A DNA stretch of 64,000 nucleotides. Source: Candidatus Gastranaerophilales bacterium. GTDB lineage: Bacteria; Cyanobacteriota; Vampirovibrionia; Gastranaerophilales; JAILCC01. The translations under genes were made by a program, and so were the position numbers. Position 1 is the first letter of the stretch. The number at the start of each line of letters is the position of its first letter. Shown piece by piece: positions 54,840-61,955 of this stretch. The notes below the pieces were generated by a model. That model did not search any database and was not told the DNA's origin. It saw nothing but the letters and a program-made list of their open reading frames with translations. The stretch covers positions 1 through 64,000 of the forward strand of contig JAQVHS010000006.1 in the NCBI GenBank assembly GCA_028696075.1. The letters run 5' to 3'.

Positions 54840-55075
54840 TGTTTAAAACCTGTAGAAAACCTGTTCAAAACCATGGTGGTTTTTAAAAGTTGTTGAAAAA
54901 TTGTCGGTTGTTTAAAAGTTATTGAAAGTTTTATACTTTTTCATGACAGTTTCTTTACATACAAAAGTCTTTATCAACAACTCTTTTCGAGGTTTTCTAC
55001 AAAAATTTGTTTCTCTACTACTACTATATATTATTTTATTTTATAATAAAATATAATAAAGAAGGAGAGAGTGTT
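54840..55075. other. Probable chromosomal replication origin (oriC) upstream of dnaN
   Basis: AT-rich 236 bp with a cluster of DnaA-box-like nonamers: TGTAGAAAA (54851), TGTTCAAAA (54862), TGTTGAAAA (54891), TTATCAACA (54971) and TTTTCTACA (54993). Read on the proper strand they are one or two bases from TTTTCCACA/TTATCCACA, the cyanobacterial and general DnaA boxes. dnaN-recF to the right and no dnaA match the cyanobacterial arrangement, where oriC sits next to dnaN. A TATAATAAAATATAATAAAG stretch just before dnaN gives promoter or unwinding DNA. Confidence 0.6.
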
Positions 55076-56200
55076 ATGGAATTTATCATTCAAAAAGAAA
55101 GTGTTATAGATTTTTTAAGATTAACTGAACATATATCAGCAATCAGAGGAATACAACCTGTATTATCAAATGTTTTTATTAAAGCTGTTAAAAATGAAAT
55201 AATTTTAAAAAGTACCGACCTTGATTTAGGCACTATAATTTATATTGAAGCAAATGTTGAAAAAGAAGGCGAAATAACCCTTCCTGCAAAAAAATTAAGT
55301 GATTTGATTTCAAGATTTCCGGATAAAGAAATCAAATTCTCTCTTAACTCAACAACAAATGTAACTTCAATAACCTGCGCCAATTCTAAATTCGACCTTT
55401 TAGGTATCAGCGCATCAGAATTTCCTCAAATAGTTGATGAAAAAGAAGTCGAAGAAAATAAAGAAAGAATTACCATAGAAATTGAACCCTTTATTAAATC
55501 AATTAAACTGACTTCTTATTCAACAATAAACTATGAATCAAACAATGTCTTAAGCGGAGTTTTATGCTCTATAAGTGATAAACATTTAGAACTTGTATCG
55601 ACTGACGGCAACAGATTATCAAGGGTTGTGGAAAAAATTGAAAGCGCATTGGATAAAGAATTTTCGACAATTATTCCATCTAAAACACTCAACGAATTTG
55701 TAAGGATGGCGGCTCTTTTTGATGAAAAAACAGTTGATATTATTAAAAAAGACAGCCAGGTTATATTCAAGTTTAAAAAAGCTATTTTGGTTTCCCGTGT
55801 TATAGAAGGTCAATACCCCAAGTATAAACAGCTTATCCCTGAAAATAACCAAAAATTCGCTATAGTATCAAAAGAAGATTTGATAAACGCACTTGAGCGT
55901 ACGGCTTTGATAGCTGAAGGAAGAACCAACATAGTTAAAATGACTTTTGAAAATAATCAGCTTATGCTCGAAGCCGATAATCCGGAAGTCGGTGATTGTG
56001 TTGATTTAATAGATGTGAAGTATGACAGTGAAAAACTAAGAATAGCTTTTAATTACAAATATTTGCTTGAAGCCCTTAAATATTTTGAAACACCGTTGGT
56101 TAAGTTTGAACTTAATACCCCTTTATCGGCTACTTTGGTTAAACCTAATTCATCAGAAAATTATCTGGCGCTTATAATGCCTGTTCAAATAAGAGAATGA
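55076..56200 (+). CDS. dnaN: DNA polymerase III beta sliding clamp
   Basis: 374 residues, full length, with three repeats of the clamp fold (STDLDLGTIIYIEANVEKEG; LSGVLCSISDKHLELVSTDG; SATLVKPNSSENYLALIMPV). The start at 55076 (MEFIIQKESVIDFLRL) has GAAGGAGAGAGTGTT upstream. An ORF extension to 55007 adds 23 residues and lacks a ribosome site. The clamp tethers polymerase III to DNA. Its stop overlaps the recF start in an ATGA. Confidence 0.96.
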   Translation: MEFIIQKESVIDFLRLTEHISAIRGIQPVLSNVFIKAVKNEIILKSTDLDLGTIIYIEANVEKEGEITLPAKKLSDLISRFPDKEIKFSLNSTTNVTSITCANSKFDLLGISASEFPQIVDEKEVEENKERITIEIEPFIKSIKLTSYSTINYESNNVLSGVLCSISDKHLELVSTDGNRLSRVVEKIESALDKEFSTIIPSKTLNEFVRMAALFDEKTVDIIKKDSQVIFKFKKAILVSRVIEGQYPKYKQLIPENNQKFAIVSKEDLINALERTALIAEGRTNIVKMTFENNQLMLEADNPEVGDCVDLIDVKYDSEKLRIAFNYKYLLEALKYFETPLVKFELNTPLSATLVKPNSSENYLALIMPVQIRE

Positions 56201-57285
56201 TTTTAAAAACACTGAAAATTTTAAACTTTAGAAACTATGATGAGCTTCAAATTGATTTTGACAAAAATAAAACCATCATAGTAGGCAGCAACGCCCGGGG
56301 TAAGACTAATATCCTTGAAGGCGTATATTATTTATCCTCATTGTCATCTTTTAGAACAAGCAATGACAAAGAGATGATAAAGTTTGATAAAGATTTTTTC
56401 AGGATAAGAGGAGAGATTTTTAAAAATGATACCGATATTTCGATTGAAGTTTGGTTGAACCCGCCGCGCAAAAAAATTCTGAAAGTTAACGATATCAAAA
56501 AAACAAAATCTAAAGAATTTCAAAACATAATAAACACCGTAAAATTCACAGTAGATGACCTTCTTTTAGTCAGAGGGACGCCAAAGGACAGAAGAAGCTG
56601 GCTTGATAGCGCTATATGTCAGGTTTATGGCGGTTATTACGACAGGTTGTTAAAGTATAACCGTATAAAAGACCAAAAAAACAACCTGCTTAGAAAAATA
56701 AAAGCTTGTGCTGTAAGCAGTTATGAAGATATTTTGAACGTATTTGACGAACAGCTTATAAACAGCGGTTCTAATATAATTTATTTGAGAAAAAAATACA
56801 TAAAAGAAATTGCGCCAAGGGCAAAAGAATTTCACAAAAATATTTCTGAAGGGAAAGAAGAGCTTGATATTTTTTATATTTCATCGATAGAGCCGGAAAG
56901 CGTAGAAGATATAGCGGAAAATTTTAAACAAAAGACCAAAGAGCGCAGACAGGAAGAAATAATAAGGGCAAAAACACTTGTTGGTCCTCATCGTGATGAT
57001 ATCGGATTTTGTATAAATTCGAATAATGCCCTTAGTTTTTCATCGCAAGGTCAGCAAAGAACCATAGTTCTGTCATTAAAGCTTGCCGAACTTAAGATTA
57101 TTGAAGAAAAAATAAACGAAAAACCAATTCTTTTGCTGGATGATGTTTTGGCTGAACTTGATAAAGAGCGTCAAAAATTTCTGCTTGATGCTATTGAAAA
57201 TGATATTCAATCAATAATTACAACAGTTGATGTGAATAACTTTGAGCCTGAATTTTTAGAAGGTGTGAAAGTGATAAATATTTAA
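56197..57285 (+). CDS. recF: Recombination mediator RecF
   Basis: 362 residues. Walker A GSNARGKTN at 30-38, the ABC signature FSSQGQQRTIVLSLKLAELK, and Walker B ILLLDDVLAELDKERQKFLL, which is the RecF form. RecF with RecO and RecR loads RecA at gaps. Coupled to dnaN by a 4-base ATGA overlap. The repeat zone starts shortly after its stop. Confidence 0.95.
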   Translation: MILKTLKILNFRNYDELQIDFDKNKTIIVGSNARGKTNILEGVYYLSSLSSFRTSNDKEMIKFDKDFFRIRGEIFKNDTDISIEVWLNPPRKKILKVNDIKKTKSKEFQNIINTVKFTVDDLLLVRGTPKDRRSWLDSAICQVYGGYYDRLLKYNRIKDQKNNLLRKIKACAVSSYEDILNVFDEQLINSGSNIIYLRKKYIKEIAPRAKEFHKNISEGKEELDIFYISSIEPESVEDIAENFKQKTKERRQEEIIRAKTLVGPHRDDIGFCINSNNALSFSSQGQQRTIVLSLKLAELKIIEEKINEKPILLLDDVLAELDKERQKFLLDAIENDIQSIITTVDVNNFEPEFLEGVKVINI

Positions 57286-57352
57286 TAAAATCCGCTGAAG
57301 AGGGGAAGCTGAGAAGCTGAGAGTAGGTTTAAGAGGTGAAGAGGTTATTTTG

Positions 57353-57395
57353 CCGTCATTGCGAAAATGCGCAAGCATTTGAAGCAATCCATAGG
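57353..57395. repeat. REP-like palindrome, copy 5
   Basis: Identical in sequence to copy 1 at 42989, 14 kb away, and again set in gaagctgagaag-type repeats (57296-57345). Confidence 0.9.
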
Positions 57396-57460
57396 AAAGA
57401 AACTAAGCGTGAGGGGATGAGATTAGGTTTAGGAGGTGAAAAGGTGAAGAGATTAAGAGT

Positions 57461-57640
57461 TCATCGCAGGCTTTTCGCAGCGCATCGGCTTACGCATTTG
57501 CTCCTGTGGGTATTGAGCCTATACTCACTTGCAATCCGCAAGCTCGAGGCTCAATTATCCTACGTCGCCATAGAAAGGTTTCGCCTTACAAAGCCTTGCC
57601 CTTCGGCAAGCCTTTTCAGGCTTCACACACTGCTTACGCA
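57461..57640. repeat. 180-bp direct repeat, first copy
   Basis: Starts tcatcgcaggcttttcgcag and ends cactgcttacgca; the copy at 57750 differs at only a few positions (catttg/caattg, gccat/gccgt, cttcgg/ctttgg). It contains nested inverted repeats such as TGAGCCT...AGGCTCA around CTTGC/GCAAG. Frames through it are artefacts. The interval 57286-57984 contains no credible gene. Confidence 0.92.
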
Positions 57641-57749
57641 TTTTTCCGCCTGTGCAATCATTGAAAGCAAAATTGCTATCGCAATTTGTTTCAATGTAGA
57701 TTGCTTCGCTACGCAACGGCGGTGGTATTATGCTTGCTACAAAGCCTGC

Positions 57750-57929
57750 TCATCGCAGGCTTTTCGCAGCGCATCGGCTTACGCAATTGCTCCTGTGGGT
57801 ATTGAGCCTATACTCACTTGCAATCCGCAAGCTCGAGGCTCAATTATCCTACGTCGCCGTAGAAAGGTTTCGCCTTACAAAGCCCTGCCCTTTGGCAAGC
57901 CTTTTCAGGCTTCACACACTGCTTACGCA
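57750..57929. repeat. 180-bp direct repeat, second copy
   Basis: Matches the first copy over its full 180 bases with few differences, 109 bases downstream of it. Confidence 0.92.
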
Positions 57930-57938
57930 AAAAAAAAG

Positions 57939-57957
57939 AGTTTCAATTTTGAAACTC
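57939..57957 (-). terminator. Terminator of the TPR gene
   Basis: GAGTTTCAA and TTGAAACTC form a 9-bp stem with a T9 run on the minus strand, 28 bases after the stop of the TPR gene. Confidence 0.85.
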
Positions 57958-57984
57958 ATATTTATCTGGCTTATTATATATTTT

Positions 57985-58629
57985 TTAAAATAAAAGTCTT
58001 AGATTGGTTTGACTTGATTGTTTTTTAGACTTACGGTTTGAGTTAATCTTGTGCATATAGCAGGATTTGAGATAATCTACATTGTCTGAAGGCAATGTTT
58101 TTGCCGCGGTTTCAAGAGTTGTTTGAGCTTCTTCATAACGATTTAAGGTACAAAGCAGAGAAATTTTTTGGTCAAACAACGAACACAACTGGTCGTCATC
58201 CAGTTTTGACGAATTTTCAAAAGCTAAATTGCAGCTGTCCAAGGCTTCTTGTGTTTTGCCTAAAATATCAAGCACATAGGCTTTTGAGCCGTAAGCTTGA
58301 GGCGAGTAGGGGTTTGATTTAATAGCGTTTTCATAAGCGTTTAAAGCTTCCCGTTCGTCTTTCCCGTGCAAAAGCCTGATATCCCCTATCAAAAGATGTG
58401 CTTTTGTGTGGGTTTTATCAAGCTCTACCACCTTATTTAATAATGTTAATGATTGGTTGTAATTTTTCAAATAAAACAAATCGCACGCTTCTCTGAAAGA
58501 TTTTTCAGCGTTGATGTTAAAAACTTTTTTAACCCTCTTTATACTGTTGGTAGTATTTTCCACCTTTTTCCCCAAATGTGATGTTTTCTTGAATAAAAAA
58601 ATAATAACATTTTTCATCACAACGGGCAT
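57985..58629 (-). CDS. TPR-repeat protein
   Basis: 214 residues. About four tetratricopeptide units span 45-180 (ACDLFYLKNYNQSLTLLNKV; AHLLIGDIRLLHGKDEREAL; AYGSKAYVLDILGKTQEALD). The first 40 residues are basic and hydrophobic at the start (NVIIFLFKKTS), without a clear signal peptide. The start may be the second Met (residue 5). TPR proteins form scaffolds, and no partner can be inferred. The C-terminus is Lys/Ser-rich. Confidence 0.75.
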   Translation of the reverse strand: MPVVMKNVIIFLFKKTSHLGKKVENTTNSIKRVKKVFNINAEKSFREACDLFYLKNYNQSLTLLNKVVELDKTHTKAHLLIGDIRLLHGKDEREALNAYENAIKSNPYSPQAYGSKAYVLDILGKTQEALDSCNLAFENSSKLDDDQLCSLFDQKISLLCTLNRYEEAQTTLETAAKTLPSDNVDYLKSCYMHKINSNRKSKKQSSQTNLRLLF

Positions 58630-58702
58630 TAGCGAGTTGTATACTAACTTTTAAAACCCTCAAACCCCATGTTACGTAAGGTATTTGGCTTTTGAGCCGT
58701 TA

Positions 58703-59320
58703 TTAAGAAAGGTTAAGCTCTTTTAAGCAGACAGGACAGATTTTTTTTTCGTTAAATTCCTGTATACTCATTACCCTGCCGCACTTTTCGCATACGGGAA
58801 AGCCTTTTGCTTTCATCCATTTTTGGGTCTTTAAATCCTTTATTATAAAATCAAACACTTTTTGTTTTTTTGTTTCGTCAAATGCGGTTTGTTTTTCTAA
58901 AGATTGTTTGATTTTAGCGATTTCTTCTTCATCAAGAACAACCCCGCCCAATTCTTCATCCGTCGGTTTTATGTTGTAAACCTCCTGTAGTTTAGAAGGT
59001 TTGTATTTATTGGAATTAATTTTTGGCGCTTGTGCCGTTGAAAAAACAAGGTTATCTATTTTTATGGCAAATTTAGCCTGAACTTTTTCTATAAGCTGCT
59101 TTTTAAAAAAAGATAATTCCTGAATAACTGCGCTTGAAGAAGCTGTTATTTTCAAGGTGGTTTTGTTATATTTTGTAGAAATATCCTCAACAAACGTCTT
59201 ACCTTTATACCTGTTGCCGGTTATTGCATCCCAGTATTCAACAAGCTGTGCAAAATTACTGTTTTTGTAATTTTGAGAGGTTTTTAGAATATCTTTAATG
59301 CTGAAAATATCTTCTTTCAT
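58703..59320 (-). CDS. dciA: DciA-like (DUF721) helicase-loader protein with zinc ribbon
   Basis: 205 residues. The DUF721/DciA core spans about 1-95 (LKTSQNYKNSNFAQLVEYWD, ITASSSAVIQELSFFKKQLI), the small KH-like domain that loads or stimulates the replicative helicase DnaB where DnaC or DnaI is absent. A charged linker follows, then a C-terminal zinc ribbon (CEKCGRVMSIQEFNEKKICPVC, two CxxC pairs). Location 3 kb from the probable oriC and dnaN-recF supports a replication role. Confidence 0.75.
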   Translation of the reverse strand: MKEDIFSIKDILKTSQNYKNSNFAQLVEYWDAITGNRYKGKTFVEDISTKYNKTTLKITASSSAVIQELSFFKKQLIEKVQAKFAIKIDNLVFSTAQAPKINSNKYKPSKLQEVYNIKPTDEELGGVVLDEEEIAKIKQSLEKQTAFDETKKQKVFDFIIKDLKTQKWMKAKGFPVCEKCGRVMSIQEFNEKKICPVCLKELNLS

Positions 59321-59390
59321 TTTATTATCTTAACATTAAAGCCTGCAAATATGATAATATAATTTTAGAAAATGATATTGGAGAAACCGA

Positions 59391-60542
59391 ATGAACAATT
59401 TTGATTTTTGCTGCCCTACAAGAGTGGTTTTTGGCAAAGACACCATTTCAAGCCTCAAGGAATTAATAAGACCCGATGAAAAGGTTTTGATAACATACGG
59501 CGGCGGCTCGATAAAAAAGAACGGAGTTTACGACCAGGTTAAAAAAGCGCTTGAAGACTATAATATAATTGAATTTGGAGGGATTGAACCTAATCCGACC
59601 TATGAGACCTGTATGCGGGCCGTTGAGATTGTAAAAAAAGAAAATATAACGTTTATATTAGCTGTAGGGGGTGGTTCTGTGCTTGACGGTACAAAATTCA
59701 TCGCAGCCGCTTCAAAATTTGGCGGTGAGCCATGGGATATTCTGGAAAAACAAGCCCCGACAACTTCTGCCATACCGTTAGGCAGTGTCATTACTCTTCC
59801 TGCAACAGGTTCAGAGATGAACTGCGGCGCTGTAATATCTAGAAAAGCAACCGATGAAAAACTTGCTTTTCATTCGCCTTACACTTTTCCCCGATTTTCA
59901 ATCATTGACCCTCAAACAACCTTTTCACTGCCTGAGCGCCAAACCATAAACGGTATTGTAGACACTTTTGTCCATGTAATGGAGCAGTATGCCACTTATG
60001 ATGTAAATACACCGCTGCAGGATGAATGGGCGTTCGGGATTATAAAAACCCTGATGAGAGAAGCGCCAAAAGTGCTTAAAAACCCAACCGATTATGATGC
60101 TCGTGCAAATATATTCTGGTGTGCGACAACGGGTTTAAACTACTGGATTTCTACAGGCGCTGTCCAAGATTGGTCAACGCATATGATAGGACATGAATTA
60201 ACGGCATTCTACGGGCTTGACCATGGGAAAACCCTTGCTATTGTAATGCCGAAATTGTGGAAAAACCAAAAACAAAACAAACTCGACAAATTGGCTAAAA
60301 TGGCAAAAGAAGTTTACGGCGCAACTCAAACCGACGAAAATGAACTTGCTGATATTACTATTGAAAAAACAGAAGCCTTCTTTAATTCCATAGGACAAAA
60401 AACAAAATTATCGGATTACGGCATAGATTCAAAAGAAGCCGCCGAAAAAATCAGAGAAAGATTTAAAGAAAGAGGCACTGTTTTGGGCGAAAGAGGCGTT
60501 ATTGACGCTGATGTAGCCCATGATATCGTTGCAGACTGTTAA
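59391..60542 (+). CDS. Iron-containing alcohol dehydrogenase (BdhA/YqhD-like)
   Basis: 383 residues. The opening (FDFCCPTRVVFGKDTISSLK) and the GGGSVLDGTKFIAAA cofactor loop are typical of type III, NADPH-linked alcohol dehydrogenases. Iron ligands are in DTFVHVMEQY, HMIGHELTAFYGLDHG and KTLAIVMPK. The sequence order resembles NADPH butanol dehydrogenases and YqhD, which reduce short aldehydes. An alcohol-forming fermentation or aldehyde detoxification role is inferred. Monocistronic, with promoter-like sequence ATGATAATATAATTTTAG upstream. Confidence 0.88.
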   Translation: MNNFDFCCPTRVVFGKDTISSLKELIRPDEKVLITYGGGSIKKNGVYDQVKKALEDYNIIEFGGIEPNPTYETCMRAVEIVKKENITFILAVGGGSVLDGTKFIAAASKFGGEPWDILEKQAPTTSAIPLGSVITLPATGSEMNCGAVISRKATDEKLAFHSPYTFPRFSIIDPQTTFSLPERQTINGIVDTFVHVMEQYATYDVNTPLQDEWAFGIIKTLMREAPKVLKNPTDYDARANIFWCATTGLNYWISTGAVQDWSTHMIGHELTAFYGLDHGKTLAIVMPKLWKNQKQNKLDKLAKMAKEVYGATQTDENELADITIEKTEAFFNSIGQKTKLSDYGIDSKEAAEKIRERFKERGTVLGERGVIDADVAHDIVADC

Positions 60543-60641
60543 TGCCCCTGAAAGTCAATAAAATCAATTAAAAAAACGTTATATTTTCAAATAAAATTTT
60601 ATAGTAAAATAAATTATCGGAAGAGCATAGAAGAATATGCC

Positions 60642-61955
60642 ATGCTAAAAAAAATAGCGACATTTGTAATAATATACTTGAGTTTATGCACAACAGGCTA
60701 TGCCATTGAAGATGCGAAAAAAATAAACCTGGATGAAGCTGTTAAAATCACTCTGGAGAACAACCTTGATTTAAAAGCGGCAAAGATTAACATCTCTATA
60801 GCCAAAAATAATATAAAAATGGCAAACCGGCTGCAAAATCCCGATGTAAATTTATTCTATAACCTTGGTAAAGCAGGCGCGGGAAACCCTCAACAAATAG
60901 GTTTAAGCGAAACTATTGAAATAGCAAAACGCTCTGCCAGAAAAAATCTTGCAAAATCTAACTTTGAGCTTGAAAAAGAAAAAGTTGAATTTACAAGCTT
61001 TGATTTAAAAATGGCGGTAAGGGAAGCGTATGTTAATTTAATGTCGGCGAAATCCGTTTTGACAGCGTTGAAAGAACAGCAAAAACTCCTGGAAGACCTT
61101 AAAAATATTGCTAAAAAAAGGGTGGAAGCGGGTGCAGCGCCGGAAATTGACCTGCTGCAAGCCCAAATTGCCCTCAATCAAATGACAACACAGGTTAATA
61201 CGGCGCAGGTCAATGTAAAAACCGCAGCGATGGAGTTTAACAAAATAATTAATGCCAAAAACGAGAATGCGATTGTTTATGACAGCAATGACGGTAATCT
61301 TTGGGAGCAAAAAACTTTTGCAATGCTTTTAACACCAAACCCTGCGGAAAATCTGCCTTTGTTTGATAATATTGTGAAAGACACTCTTAAAAACCGCTTC
61401 GATTTAAAAATCGCAAAAAACGAAATAGATGTTGCTAAAAAAAACCTTATTTTAATCGGAAGACAACGTATCCCCGATTTAGCCTTAATCGGCGGATATG
61501 CCTATCAACCTGATAGTATGTCTGATGACGGAACGTTTAAAACAGGCGCTTATGCGGGTGCAAGTTTGGTAAATTTGCCTTTGTTATACAGCTACAGGCC
61601 TGAAATTAAAAATGCTAAACTTCAATTAGAGCAGGCTGATTTAAAATATACTTCTGTGGAAAATAAGGCTGTAAAAGACTTAAAAAGCTCTTATGAAAAA
61701 TTTGTAACGGCAAAAATGAACCTTAATTATTACAATGACAATCTTTTAAAAAATTCCGAAGAGCTGGTAAAAATTTCTAAAAGAAGCTACGAGGTCGGTA
61801 AATCAAACTTAACGTCGCTTATCGTAATGGAACAATCATATAAATCAATAATACTTGGTTATAATTATGCTTTGGCAGAATATTACAACTGTTGGATTGA
61901 TTTTTTGAGAGATGTAAACACCGAGGAGTTTGATTTTAATGAAAAAAAGGTTTAA
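60642..61955 (+). CDS. TolC-like outer membrane efflux protein
   Basis: 437 residues. A signal peptide (MLKKIATFVIIYLSLCTTGY, cut after AIE) precedes two OEP (outer membrane efflux) repeats of coiled-coil helices (VREAYVNLMSAKSVLTALKE; VEAGAAPEIDLLQAQIALNQ; KRSYEVGKSNLTSLIVMEQS). It forms the outer-membrane duct of an RND pump and is the CusC/CzcC type here. Its end overlaps the start of the RND gene by 17 bases. No periplasmic adaptor gene lies between them. Confidence 0.9.
   Translation: MLKKIATFVIIYLSLCTTGYAIEDAKKINLDEAVKITLENNLDLKAAKINISIAKNNIKMANRLQNPDVNLFYNLGKAGAGNPQQIGLSETIEIAKRSARKNLAKSNFELEKEKVEFTSFDLKMAVREAYVNLMSAKSVLTALKEQQKLLEDLKNIAKKRVEAGAAPEIDLLQAQIALNQMTTQVNTAQVNVKTAAMEFNKIINAKNENAIVYDSNDGNLWEQKTFAMLLTPNPAENLPLFDNIVKDTLKNRFDLKIAKNEIDVAKKNLILIGRQRIPDLALIGGYAYQPDSMSDDGTFKTGAYAGASLVNLPLLYSYRPEIKNAKLQLEQADLKYTSVENKAVKDLKSSYEKFVTAKMNLNYYNDNLLKNSEELVKISKRSYEVGKSNLTSLIVMEQSYKSIILGYNYALAEYYNCWIDFLRDVNTEEFDFNEKKV

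Noticed and set aside
57336-58028. 230-codon plus-strand ORF and an 87-codon partner at 57730
   Set aside because: They read through the REP-like unit and the duplicated 180-bp repeats, and the same peptide start appears in the repeat zone at 43214. No ribosome site or domain.
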